Shown one piece after another: positions 15,540 to 22,910 of a stretch of 34,545 bases of DNA (the first letter of the stretch is position 1; the number at the start of each line of letters is the position of its first letter). Origin of the DNA: Dehalococcoidales bacterium (GTDB lineage Bacteria; Chloroflexota; Dehalococcoidia; Dehalococcoidales; UBA2162); NCBI GenBank assembly GCA_016932435.1, contig JAFGCW010000075.1:1-34545 (forward strand), written 5' to 3'. The notes below the pieces were generated by a model, which saw nothing but the letters and a program-made list of their open reading frames with translations, made no database searches and had not been told where the DNA came from. A program made the position numbers and the translations under genes.

Positions 15540-15568
15540 ATTATAAACGCATAATGTACACCTGTCAA
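15540..15568 (-). promoter_or_regulatory. Perfect sigma-70 consensus promoter upstream of the 31-codon ORF and TGS GTPase
   Basis: Minus strand TTGACA (15568-15563), 17-base spacer, TATAAT (15545-15540). All consensus positions match. Predicted start near 15533. It is divergent from and closely spaced with the sirtuin -10 at 15584-15589. Confidence 0.8.
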
Positions 15569-15583
15569 TAGACCGAAGTGGTG

Positions 15584-15589
15584 TATAAT
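15584..15589 (+). promoter_or_regulatory. -10 element of the sirtuin gene
   Basis: TATAAT at 15584-15589 with no good -35; the upstream DNA is taken up by the divergent consensus promoter, so the two may compete or share a regulator. The ATG follows 22 bases later with GGAAGAG as ribosome-binding site. Confidence 0.45.
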
Positions 15590-15611
15590 ACAGAAAAACC
15601 GGAAGAGAAGA

Positions 15612-16373
15612 ATGGATAAGATTGAAGAAGTAGCAGAAATAGTCAGACAATCCAATAAAATAGTGGTCTTTACCGGCGCCGGTATCAGCACGGAATCGGG
15701 CATCCCGGATTTCCGCAGCCCCGGCGGTATCTGGGACCAGTACGATCCCAGCGAACTCACCTACCAGAAATTCCTCACTGTCCAGGCCAGCCGGGAAAAG
15801 TACTGGGAACGGCAGAGACACCTCTGGCCGCTTATCTCCAAAGCAGAACCGAACGCAGGGCACCACGCCATCGATGAACTCCACCGGATGGGTAAACTCG
15901 ACTGCATAATTACCCAGGACGGCGACAGCCTCCACCAGAAATCGGGTATTCCCGACGACATGGTGATCGAACTTCACGGCACCTGGACACGGGCGTTATG
16001 CCTGGAATGCGGCAGCAGATACCCGATGGATGATATATTCGCCAGGCTGGAAGCCGGAGAAAAAGTACCGATGTGTGAAAAATGCGGTGGCATCATGAAA
16101 CCCGATGTCATCCAGTTCGGCCAGTCGCTGCCGGAACGGGAAATTCGTGAAGCCCAGCGAAGGGCTTCGGAATGCGACCTTTTAATGGCCTGCGGTTCCT
16201 CGCTTGTGGTCTACCCTGCCGCGCAAATGCCTTTAATGGCCAAAGAACGCGGGGCAAAACTCGTCATTGTCAACCTGGCACCGACGCCGCATGACCGGTA
16301 TGCCGACGTGGTGATAAATGAAAAACTCGGTGTAACGCTTACCGCTATAATAGAGAGGGTCAAATCCGGATAA
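15612..16373 (+). CDS. Sir2-family NAD-dependent protein deacylase (sirtuin) with variant NAD motif
   Basis: A 253-aa sirtuin of normal bacterial length. Seen: the NAD-binding GAGISTESGIPDFRS (residues 22-36), the catalytic base in ELHG (H122), four zinc cysteines in two CxxC pairs (C130/C133, C155/C158), GSSLVVYPAA, and the KPDVIQFGQ loop. The usual TQNIDGLH reads TQDGDSLH here (D103 in place of Asn, D105 kept), an unusual set of substitutions at residues that contact the nicotinamide ribose. Sirtuins remove acyl groups from lysines using NAD. It is transcribed alone and ends one base from the convergent lspA gene. The deacylase call is good; the acyl preference is unknown. Confidence 0.88.
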   Translation: MDKIEEVAEIVRQSNKIVVFTGAGISTESGIPDFRSPGGIWDQYDPSELTYQKFLTVQASREKYWERQRHLWPLISKAEPNAGHHAIDELHRMGKLDCIITQDGDSLHQKSGIPDDMVIELHGTWTRALCLECGSRYPMDDIFARLEAGEKVPMCEKCGGIMKPDVIQFGQSLPEREIREAQRRASECDLLMACGSSLVVYPAAQMPLMAKERGAKLVIVNLAPTPHDRYADVVINEKLGVTLTAIIERVKSG

Positions 16374-16374
16374 T

Positions 16375-16878
16375 TCAGGCTTCGAAAACGGCTTTAACCC
16401 TCTTTGAAAACAGGATAAACAGCGCCAGCAGGATAACGCCGCATACCATCGAAGAATCGGCAACATTAAAGGTTGGCCAGGGTCCAATATCAATAAAATC
16501 GGTCACGTAACCGCGTGCCAGTCTGTCGATCAGATTCCCGACTGTTCCAGCGAATATCAGTCCCAGGATGAACTTGGTATACCAGGTATCGAGGGGTGGG
16601 TACCGCAAAGTAATAAAAGTCCCAAGACCGAGAACCAGCGCTATTCCGAAAAACGCTACTATGGTCAGGACAAAATTCTGCCCCTGGAAAAGACCGAAAG
16701 ACGATCCCGTATTCTGGACATCGATGATACGGAATATTCCGATTTCGAATAAAGGAAATTCGCCGGTATAGTTCCTGATGCAGCTTTTACTTAACTGGTC
16801 GGCGGTTATTATTATTGCAGCGGTAATGACAAAGACAACACTAGACCACCACCGTCTGCTAGACCCGAGTTTTTGCAT
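16375..16878 (-). CDS. lspA: Lipoprotein signal peptidase (signal peptidase II)
   Basis: A 167-aa, four-helix membrane aspartic protease that cleaves lipoprotein signal peptides after lipid attachment. Seen: ITADQLSK in helix 1, QNTGSSFGLF, GTVGNLIDR and the paired catalytic aspartates in YVTDFID (D127) and FNVADSS (D141). The loop between the two aspartates is slightly short. The start overlaps the end of the DksA-like gene by 20 bases, so translation is probably coupled, a pairing seen in many bacteria. Confidence 0.95.
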   Translation of the reverse strand: MQKLGSSRRWWSSVVFVITAAIIITADQLSKSCIRNYTGEFPLFEIGIFRIIDVQNTGSSFGLFQGQNFVLTIVAFFGIALVLGLGTFITLRYPPLDTWYTKFILGLIFAGTVGNLIDRLARGYVTDFIDIGPWPTFNVADSSMVCGVILLALFILFSKRVKAVFEA

Positions 16879-17221
16879 TCTTTGCCTTGCATTCTATGCA
16901 TAAACTCGCCTGTGGAAGTGCTTCAAGCCGGTTTTCCGCTATGGGTTGACCGCAACCGTCACACAGGCCGTAGGTACCGTCCTCTATCTTCTGTAAAGCG
17001 TGCTCGATCTCCGCCATCTGTTCGTATAATTGCTTCTCAAGGGCAAGCCGCTTTTCGAACTCCAGGCTTTCGGTAGCCTCCTCCTCCCTTTTACCGAACG
17101 GACTCCCTTCGCGTCTGACGTCATTGGACTTGGAGTCAAGCCCAAGTTGCGCAAGTTCATCTTCTATTCTTTTCTTTTCGCTCTCCAGGAGAGTACGGGC
17201 TTGTTCGGTTTTTTTACTCAC
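16859..17221 (-). CDS. TraR/DksA-family zinc-finger protein
   Basis: A 120-aa protein. Residues about 5-75 are a charged helical coiled coil; the C terminus has a C4 zinc finger (CDGCG...CIECK) with the family sequence YGLCDGCGQPIAENRLEALP. DksA-type proteins bind the secondary channel of RNA polymerase; many short homologues are of unknown role. The start is GTG (17221-17219), supported by AGGAGG eight bases upstream. It is co-transcribed and overlapping with lspA. Confidence 0.88.
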   Translation of the reverse strand: MSKKTEQARTLLESEKKRIEDELAQLGLDSKSNDVRREGSPFGKREEEATESLEFEKRLALEKQLYEQMAEIEHALQKIEDGTYGLCDGCGQPIAENRLEALPQASLCIECKAKNAKTRV

Positions 17222-17287
17222 TTCTTCTTCCTCCTGCTTTTCTGCCAGCCCGGGTTTTTAACATATCAATAGGTATCAGCAGATAAG

Positions 17288-17440
17288 CTATTGTCGTTGA
17301 ATGCAATTCCGGATACTTGCCAGTGCGGTTTCAGTCCAGTCCGGTCTTACGCGAAACAGGTCAACGGCACCGACCACCTGTTTGTCTTCCAGACCGTTCG
17401 TGAAAACAGCCGGCGCGGCATCTTCCGGTACAAAGAGTAA
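17288..17440 (-). pseudogene. Coding remnant upstream of the DksA-like gene
   Basis: On the minus strand a 50-codon frame lies between two stops, with no ATG, and the only possible starts are internal. Its translation (VPEDAAPAVF, then NGLEDKQVVGAVDLFRV, then PDWTETALASI) has the codon use and composition of a genuine soluble protein, while the opposite-strand reading is Ser/Thr/Arg-rich as a shadow would be. The DNA further upstream turns AT-rich and non-coding. It looks like the 3' part of a gene that has lost its beginning. I cannot name the family. Confidence 0.4.
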
Positions 17441-17700
17441 TTACCGGAGAACATCGTATGAGTTGTATTTCGCTGGACCATTTATTGATCTGCCTTATTT
17501 TTATTATGACATGCCACGATTATCCGGCATATCATACTGGAGAAATGAAGTATAACATAACCATTCAATCAAAGCAATATATGATATTTACTCTTTTATA
17601 CCTTTTTTGTCAAACTTTCGGCGCATTTATTTATTATTAGTCAAAGTTCAGGGTAAAAGGTATGATATGTATTAGTATGAATTAACAGGGGGTAATGGCG
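17441..17700. other. AT-rich intergenic spacer
   Basis: The stretch between the coding remnant and the thiamine-binding gene is AT-rich with frequent stops in all frames. Open frames on the plus strand here lack ribosome-binding sites and recognisable protein character. No repeat was seen. Confidence 0.5.
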
Positions 17701-18015
17701 ATGAAAGACTCGGTGATAGCAGAGATAAAAATATACCCTTTCGGGCCAGGTACATCCGGTGTGAGTCACATAGTGGCAGCCTGCGTCAGGATTCTTGAAA
17801 AAGCGACCGATATCAGCTACCAGGTAACACCGATGGCGACAATCGTAGAAGGTCCATTCGACAGGATCCTCGAACTGGTGAAAGAAATGCACGAACTCCC
17901 CTTTTCACAGGGCATAAACCGCGTCGTGACCGGCATAACCATCGACGACCGTCGAGATAAACCAAACACAATGGACGGTAAGGTAAAGGCAGTCAAAGAT
18001 AAAATACAGGGATAA
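17701..18015 (+). CDS. MTH1187-family thiamine-binding protein
   Basis: A protein of about 104 aa with a ferredoxin-like fold of the thiamine-binding (DUF77) family. Seen: the first strand IAEIKIYPFGPGTSG, YQVTPMATIVEG, FDRILELVKEMHE, and the ending TGITIDDRRDK. Members bind thiamine or hydroxymethylpyrimidine-type ligands, and their function in the cell is unclear. Two in-frame ATGs are possible (17695 and 17701); the second has the better spacing from AGGGGGT. It ends six bases from the convergent methyltransferase gene. Confidence 0.85.
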   Translation: MKDSVIAEIKIYPFGPGTSGVSHIVAACVRILEKATDISYQVTPMATIVEGPFDRILELVKEMHELPFSQGINRVVTGITIDDRRDKPNTMDGKVKAVKDKIQG

Positions 18016-18021
18016 CTACAA

Positions 18022-18801
18022 TCATCCGCTTTTCTTCAGTCCTGAGATGATCACAATCTCGGGAATATCCCCGGTATCGGTTTTGAGTTCGTGACCGCCG
18101 TAAGACTGTATGGTATCGAAGCCGCAGGAAGACAACAGCAATCCAACCTCGTCCTCGAAATATATCCTCAGGTCTTCTTCAGCGAACACCGTCTTGACCT
18201 GTCCGTTACGCTCATCTATCAGGTACTGGAATTCTATATGTTTTAGTCGATTTTTCCTGTCCAGTGTTGCCTGCTCCGACAGGAATATGGTCGCGTCATC
18301 GAACCGGTAGGTAGCTTTATCCTTGTGCCATTCATTAACAATCGACCACCCGTTAATAAAGTCGACGATGAATATGCCGCCTGGCTCTAGAACCTTATTT
18401 ACCGCACTGAAAAAGTCCATTGCTTTCCGGTGAGTGGTCATGTACAGAAGCGTATATCCCAGGCAATACGCTGCCGGAAAGCACCCGACGGTCTCCGGAT
18501 TATACACATCCCCATGAATGAAATCTATGGAAAGACCCGATTTTTCAGCTTTTTTACCGGCAACAGCCAGCATATCTTCTGAAAGGTCGATTCCCGTTAC
18601 CTGATAACCCAGTTCGGTCATCTTGATCGCGTGTTCGCCGGTACCGCAGCAAAGGTCCAGTACCCGTTTCGTTCCCGGACTGTATTTCCGTATCAGGGAA
18701 TCGGCAAATCGTGCTTCTTTGCCATAATCCCGGTGTGTTCGCATCGCGTCGTAATAAGTCGCCAGTTCATTCGTAAACATGGAATCACTGTACACAGCCA
18801 T
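18022..18801 (-). CDS. Class I SAM-dependent methyltransferase
   Basis: A 259-aa protein. Motif I is VLDLCCGTGEHAIKM (about 46-60), the acidic end of strand two is VTGIDLSEDML, and later GGIFIVDFIN marks the post-catalytic strands. It resembles small-molecule methyltransferases of the 'methyltransferase domain 25/11' type with an N-terminal cap containing TYYDAMRTHRDYGKEA. The substrate is unknown. GAGAGG precedes the ATG. It is monocistronic, convergent with the thiamine-binding gene. Confidence 0.85.
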   Translation of the reverse strand: MAVYSDSMFTNELATYYDAMRTHRDYGKEARFADSLIRKYSPGTKRVLDLCCGTGEHAIKMTELGYQVTGIDLSEDMLAVAGKKAEKSGLSIDFIHGDVYNPETVGCFPAAYCLGYTLLYMTTHRKAMDFFSAVNKVLEPGGIFIVDFINGWSIVNEWHKDKATYRFDDATIFLSEQATLDRKNRLKHIEFQYLIDERNGQVKTVFAEEDLRIYFEDEVGLLLSSCGFDTIQSYGGHELKTDTGDIPEIVIISGLKKSG

Positions 18802-19157
18802 TGTTACCTCTCAGACATGCACGTTAAGGTGACTTTCACCGATATTTCGTTGATTATACTCATATGATTAAGAATAGTCTATATGGCACTCAATTTCCCT
18901 CCCCATTCATCACCCATTCCAGTAACCGTTATACTGAACATAAAGTAATTTTCCATAGCCATTAATCCAGATTTCCTTCCCTCGTCCCCTGGATTACTCA
19001 AGCAACCGTTCCATACCATTAATAGACAACACTCGACCGCTTTGAATCCTATTTGTTAGTCTCTCCCTTACCCTATCAAGGAAAAGGGAGACGGAAGAGG
19101 GATGGGTTTATAAGATCCTTTATATGAAAAAAGTGAAACAATATAAAAATTCTCCAG

Positions 19158-19200
19158 ATTCCGTTTCCCGTATCAAGTACGGGACAGGTTTCAACGGAAT
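19158..19200. repeat. Nested double-stem palindromic element
   Basis: The outer arms ATTCCGT (19158-19164) and ACGGAAT (19194-19200) enclose the inner arms TCCCGTA (19166-19172) and TACGGGA (19178-19184). It is a compact structured intergenic element next to a family A repeat. Confidence 0.55.
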
Positions 19201-19218
19201 GGTTGATGTGATTAACAT

Positions 19219-19261
19219 AGATTGCCACGTCGTCCACCTAACGCAGACTCCTTGCAATGAC
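19219..19261. repeat. Dispersed palindromic repeat, family A, second copy (inverted relative to 2094-2138)
   Basis: It begins AGATTGCCACGT and ends TTGCAATGAC, the reverse complement of the ends at 2094-2138; the middle differs (GTCCACCTAACGCAGAC). Shared ends with a variable middle suggest a mobile or REP-like family. Confidence 0.65.
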
Positions 19262-19291
19262 ATTTCATTCCCCCACATTTTCCCTGAAAAC

Positions 19292-19320
19292 TTGACAAAT
19301 CTTTGTATTTTCACTATGCT
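19292..19320 (+). promoter_or_regulatory. Sigma-70 promoter of the Fur-family gene
   Basis: TTGACA (19292-19297), 17-base spacer, TATGCT (19315-19320). The start would fall near 19327, inside the palindromic operator that follows. Confidence 0.75.
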
Positions 19321-19323
19321 AAT

Positions 19324-19338
19324 TGAAAACTATTTTCA
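19324..19338 (+). promoter_or_regulatory. Fur-box-like operator over the transcription start
   Basis: TGAAAACTATTTTCA is a 7-1-7 type palindrome matching the Fur family consensus TGATAATnATTATCA at 11 of 14 defined positions. It overlaps the predicted start site of the Fur-family gene, the classic position for autorepression. Confidence 0.7.
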
Positions 19339-19347
19339 TTTATAGAT

Positions 19348-19779
19348 ATGAGACACACGGAAAAGAAAATCAACTCGGTATTACGGCAGCATGGCTATAA
19401 ACTTACTCCACAACGACGGGCTATTGTCCAGGTAGTCACAACCTCAAATGATCACCTGACTCCCAATGATATCTATGAAAAAATACGTGATGTATGTCCC
19501 GGTACCGGACTGGTGACCATTTACCGGACCCTCGAAATCCTTGCCGAACTCGGCCTCATCTGCGAGGTACATTCCGGAGGAAGCTGTCGCAGTTATACTA
19601 TGGGTTCCCAGCAGCATCACCATCATCTGATATGTTCCGGTTGCGGAGCCGTGGTCGATTTTACCGGGCACTATCTCGACGGCCTGGAGAAAAGTCTTTC
19701 CGAAAAAAGTGGATTCAGGATCGATGGACACCTGCTTGAGTTTATAGGACTCTGCCGTAAATGCCAGAGTGTATCATAA
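19348..19779 (+). CDS. Fur-family metal-dependent transcriptional regulator
   Basis: A 143-aa repressor of usual length. The N-terminal winged helix (about 1-85) has LTPQRRAIVQ and the recognition region TGLVTIYRTLEILAELGLI. The dimerisation/metal half has the HHHHLICSGCG cluster, which carries the first CxxC, and the C-terminal CRKC, giving the structural zinc site. Fur, Zur and PerR cannot be told apart safely; the asymmetric RTLEILAELGLI and the CxxC pairs fit Fur or Zur. It has a Fur-box-like operator on its own promoter and lies 40 bases before a His-rich membrane protein. No clear ribosome-binding site. Confidence 0.92.
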   Translation: MRHTEKKINSVLRQHGYKLTPQRRAIVQVVTTSNDHLTPNDIYEKIRDVCPGTGLVTIYRTLEILAELGLICEVHSGGSCRSYTMGSQQHHHHLICSGCGAVVDFTGHYLDGLEKSLSEKSGFRIDGHLLEFIGLCRKCQSVS

Positions 19780-19819
19780 CGATTGATACCACCGGTAATA
19801 CAAGTGACCGGAGAATATA

Positions 19820-20464
19820 ATGCTTAAAAACATAGTCAATGAACTGAAAGAACACATCCCCTTCACTGCCATGGGAGCGGTGACCGGGATTATTATAATG
19901 ACGATCGTTGTTTTAACCGATCTACCGTCCATAGTCTCCCATGACGTGTTTCATATCCTGCACCCGATTCATGTAATCCTCAGCGCCCTGACCACCACGG
20001 CAATGTTCCGAAAATATGGCCATCACTCACTCTGGCAAGCAGCGCTCATCGGGTATTGCGGGTCTATCGGTATCGCCAGCATAAGCGACGCCTTTATCCC
20101 CTACCTCGGCGGAACCATGATGGGTCTTGATATCGAATTCCACATACCGTTTATAGAAACCGAGGAAATGCACCTCCTGGGAATACCAACCTGGATAGTC
20201 ATAAACAGTGCAGCCGTGCTGGGAATAATCATCGGCTACATCAAACCGGCCACCAAGATACCGCATCTCGGTCACGTCTTCCTCAGTACCTGGGCATCGC
20301 TCTTTTACTTCATCGCCTATAGCGTCGCCGAATGGCTGCCTCTGCTGCCACTGATATTCCTGTTCCTGTTCATTGCCGTCTGGCTGCCATGTTGTGTCAG
20401 TGACATTGTATTCCCGCTGCTATTCTCAAGCAATAATGAGCCTGTACCTGACCACCATCACTAG
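19820..20464 (+). CDS. Histidine-rich membrane protein, putative metal transporter or sensor, unrecognised
   Basis: A 214-aa integral membrane protein with about five or six hydrophobic helices. I recognise no family. It is unusually rich in histidine placed in or next to membrane segments: HDVFHILHPIH (H41, H45, H48, H51), GHHS (H68-H69), EFHIPFIETEEMH with acidic residues (H108, H118), HLGH (H149, H152) and a C-terminal DHHH. This is the pattern of metal-transport or metal-sensing proteins. It follows the Fur-family gene by 40 bases with a GGAG site and is probably co-transcribed, which supports a metal role by inference only. It is followed by an MBL-fold gene 30 bases later. Confidence 0.65.
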   Translation: MLKNIVNELKEHIPFTAMGAVTGIIIMTIVVLTDLPSIVSHDVFHILHPIHVILSALTTTAMFRKYGHHSLWQAALIGYCGSIGIASISDAFIPYLGGTMMGLDIEFHIPFIETEEMHLLGIPTWIVINSAAVLGIIIGYIKPATKIPHLGHVFLSTWASLFYFIAYSVAEWLPLLPLIFLFLFIAVWLPCCVSDIVFPLLFSSNNEPVPDHHH

Positions 20465-20494
20465 ATACAGATAAAATAATACAGGGAGGAAAAA

Positions 20495-21331
20495 ATGCCA
20501 ATCAAGATTACTACCCTCAGTGAAAACACGGCCGGGTTTGCCGGTCTCCTTGCTGAGCACGGACTTAGCGTTTTGATCGAAACCGACGAAGCGAATGTCC
20601 TGCTTGATACGGGACTGAGCATCTCTGTCGCCAACAACGTCGAAGCCCTGGGCGTCGACCTGAAAAAGGTGGATAAGATCGTAATCAGTCACGGTCATCA
20701 CGACCATACCGGGGGTCTGCGCGACGTTCTGAGGAAAATGCGTAAGAAGGTGGAGGTGATCGGTCATCCTGATATCATGGCATCGAAATACGCCAAACGC
20801 GAAGGTTTCCCGGCCGGATATATCGGAATACCGTTCGACCGGCGAGAACTCGAGAGTCTTGGCGCCGCCTTTGTTCTTACTCCAGAACCGGTCCGGATAT
20901 CGGAGAATATCACGACTTCCGGAGTAGTTCCGATGAAGACCGAATACGAAACCATCGATCCTTTTCTCAAGGAGATGAAAGGGGATGAACTGGTCCCTGA
21001 CGAACTCCTGGACGACCGCTCCCTGTTCATCAAGACAGATAAAGGACTGGTTGTTATACTCGGATGCGCTCATCGCGGTATCATCAATACCCTCCATCAC
21101 GCGCAGGAATTAACCGGCGAACAAAGGATCGAGATGGTTATCGGCGGCTGCCACCTGATGAACTCGAGTGAAGAACGTGTCTGGATGACAATCGCCGCAT
21201 TGAAGGAACTGGCGGTAAAGAAGATTGGTGTCTCGCACTGTACCAGCCTGCCGGCGGCGGCAATGATGGCACACGAGTTCGGAGAAGACTTTTTCTTTAA
21301 CAACGCGGGTACGCGTATTGAACTTGAGTGA
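20495..21331 (+). CDS. MBL-fold metallo-hydrolase, COG1237 type
   Basis: A 278-aa metallo-beta-lactamase fold protein. The metal motif is ISHGHHDHTGGL (about 64-75); further ligands are in LGCAHRGI and GGCHL and a C-terminal SHCTS. This arrangement is that of the COG1237 group related to the archaeal enzyme acting on beta-ribofuranosylaminobenzene phosphate in methanopterin synthesis; most bacterial members have no proven reaction. GGGAGG precedes the ATG. It probably shares a transcript with the Fur-family and membrane protein genes upstream and pyrD downstream. Confidence 0.85.
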   Translation: MPIKITTLSENTAGFAGLLAEHGLSVLIETDEANVLLDTGLSISVANNVEALGVDLKKVDKIVISHGHHDHTGGLRDVLRKMRKKVEVIGHPDIMASKYAKREGFPAGYIGIPFDRRELESLGAAFVLTPEPVRISENITTSGVVPMKTEYETIDPFLKEMKGDELVPDELLDDRSLFIKTDKGLVVILGCAHRGIINTLHHAQELTGEQRIEMVIGGCHLMNSSEERVWMTIAALKELAVKKIGVSHCTSLPAAAMMAHEFGEDFFFNNAGTRIELE

Positions 21332-21384
21332 TGATAAGTCGTATTATGGTGTGAACCGACGTAAATTCCTGAAAAGGAGTGAAT

Positions 21385-22308
21385 GTGGACCTTTCCGTCC
21401 GGTTAGCGCCGAATAATACCCGTGGACTTATTCTGAAAAACCCGGTAATGACCGCCTCGGGAACCTTTGGCTACGGCACCGAGAACAGCCACCTGTTCGA
21501 TATCGGTAAACTCGGTGCGATTGTCTGCAAAGGAACGTTTCTTGCACCAAGGGACGGCAATCCCCAGCCGAGAATCACCGAAACACCTTCGGGGATGCTT
21601 AATGCCATAGGCATGGAAGGTATCGGGATTGACGCGCTTATCAGGGACAAAGCACCGGTATGGGCCGGCTGGGATGTCCCTGTTATCGTGAATATCGCCG
21701 GCGAAACCGTTGAAGAATACGCCACGATTGCCCGACGGCTTGATAATGTGGACGGAGTCAGTGGAATCGAAGTAAATATAAGCTGTCCTAATATCCGTGC
21801 CGGAGGTGCGGAGTTCGGCATCAGACCGGAGACCGCCGCGACCGTGACCGCTGCCGTCAGGAAAGCCACCTCTCTCCCTGTCCTGGTAAAACTCACTCCC
21901 AACACCTCTGAGCTTACGGCTGTCGCTGAAGCCGTTTCCGGAGAAGGAGCCGACGCCCTGACACTGATAAACACCATCAAGGGAATGGCGATAGATATAT
22001 ACTCCCGCAAGCCCGTCCTCGGTAACACCACCGGCGGACTGTCCGGTCCGGCGATCAAACCGGTAGCGCTTTATATGGTCTATGAAATCTCGAAAGTCGT
22101 GAACATACCGGTAATCGGCTGCGGAGGGATATCGACCGCCGCCGATGCCCTGGAATTCATCATGGCGGGAGCGACCGCCGTCCAGACAGGTACGGCCGGT
22201 TTCAGCAATCCCACCGCCCCGGTTGAAATCCTCGAAGGCATCAAGGACTTCATGAACAAGAAAAAGATAAACAGCATCGATGAAATAATCGGCGCCGCCA
22301 GGCAGTAA
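21385..22308 (+). CDS. pyrD: Dihydroorotate dehydrogenase, class 1B catalytic subunit
   Basis: A 307-aa FMN enzyme of pyrimidine synthesis, TIM-barrel fold. Seen: NPVMTASGTFGYGTE, the catalytic cysteine in VNISCPN, KLTPN, NTIKGMAIDI, and the FMN-phosphate loop GCGGISTAADALEFIMAGA. Sequence features match the 1B type, which works with PyrK (iron-sulfur/FAD) to use NAD, but pyrK is not in this window. I place the start at GTG 21385 because AAGGAG ends five bases before it; the earlier in-frame GTG at 21379 overlaps that site, and the ATG at 21383 is out of frame. Confidence 0.93.
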   Translation: MDLSVRLAPNNTRGLILKNPVMTASGTFGYGTENSHLFDIGKLGAIVCKGTFLAPRDGNPQPRITETPSGMLNAIGMEGIGIDALIRDKAPVWAGWDVPVIVNIAGETVEEYATIARRLDNVDGVSGIEVNISCPNIRAGGAEFGIRPETAATVTAAVRKATSLPVLVKLTPNTSELTAVAEAVSGEGADALTLINTIKGMAIDIYSRKPVLGNTTGGLSGPAIKPVALYMVYEISKVVNIPVIGCGGISTAADALEFIMAGATAVQTGTAGFSNPTAPVEILEGIKDFMNKKKINSIDEIIGAARQ

Positions 22309-22363
22309 TTACATTATTAACCTACCCACGCATCATGGCTTTCATTTCCGCCATTTTTTCATC

Positions 22364-22383
22364 ATTCCCGCGAAGGCGGGAAT
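22364..22383. repeat. ATTCCCGC-gaag-GCGGGAAT hairpin element
   Basis: A perfect 8-bp stem with a 4-base loop. A partial match to the same motif, GGATTCCCG, follows at about 22431, suggesting a longer element of roughly 75 bases. Confidence 0.65.
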
Positions 22384-22610
22384 CTACTCCCTGACCGATT
22401 TATACCTTCATGCCTTTTATGGATTCCCGTTCAACAGATTGATAAATATAAATTAAGGAAGGATGGGAGTGATAATAAGAGTGTTTTCGTAGGGTGAGGT
22501 GAAGTCCCGACAACATGTTTCTGTATAAATAAACTTGAATCAGAAAGTCGGGACGTAACCTACCATTATCAGCGATTACGCGCGCAGCATTAATCCCATC
22601 TCAATCGCCG

Positions 22611-22700
22611 CGTCATTCTGAGGGAGCGAAGCGACCGATGAATCCCGTCCAATTAAGAAAGGAGATCCTTCGTCCTTCTTCGTCGTCCTAAGGATGACAG
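22611..22700. repeat. Dispersed inverted-repeat element, family B, second copy
   Basis: It begins CGTCATTCTGAGG and ends CCTAAGGATGACA; the ends are imperfect inverted repeats. They correspond to those of the 80-base element at 12461-12540, and both carry GGAGATCCTTCG-type interior sequence. Confidence 0.65.
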
Positions 22701-22758
22701 CTTATCGTTTACATCGGGATTCCACCCACCCCACAATTCACTTATAAGCCTTGCGTAG

Positions 22759-22785
22759 GGCGGGTGGAGCGAAGCGTAACCCGCC
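22759..22785. repeat. GGCGGGT...ACCCGCC repeat
   Basis: A 7-bp perfect stem enclosing GGAGCGAAGCGTA; the 'gcgggtggagcgaagcgtaac' sequence is typical of a short intergenic repeat seen in many unrelated bacteria. Confidence 0.55.
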
Positions 22786-22910
22786 GATAAATATCATTGA
22801 GACTTCTAATCCTGAATTCCCTTCGTAGAAATGACAGAGAGAGCTTAGTGAATTTGGTTTTCGGTAATTCGATATTGTGAAGAATATAGAGATTAGAAAT
22901 TAGTACTTCA

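Larger units (their letters stand above)
18802..19291. other. Repeat-bearing intergenic region between the methyltransferase and Fur-family genes
   Basis: No gene is supported here. It holds a simple hairpin CTCCCTT (19063-19069)/AAGGGAG (19084-19090), a nested hairpin element (19158-19200) and a family A repeat (19219-19261). A short match, TTAAGAATAGTCTAT, occurs here at about 18868 and again before the glycerate kinase at about 10999. Confidence 0.55.
22309..22910. other. 602-base intergenic region made largely of short repeats
   Basis: No gene is supported. It contains three different repeat types in tandem: a CCCGC-hairpin element (22364-22383), a family B inverted repeat (22611-22700) and a GGCGGGT/ACCCGCC element (22759-22785), with AT-rich filler between. 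It separates convergent pyrD and DUF502. Confidence 0.6.

Noticed and set aside
17301..17640. Short plus-strand open frames between the DksA-like and thiamine-binding genes
   Set aside because: They are Ser/Thr/Arg-rich, lack ribosome-binding sites and lie opposite a more protein-like minus-strand remnant.
21471..22058. A 195-codon minus-strand open frame opposite pyrD
   Set aside because: It is antisense to a clear dihydroorotate dehydrogenase and has no start signal.
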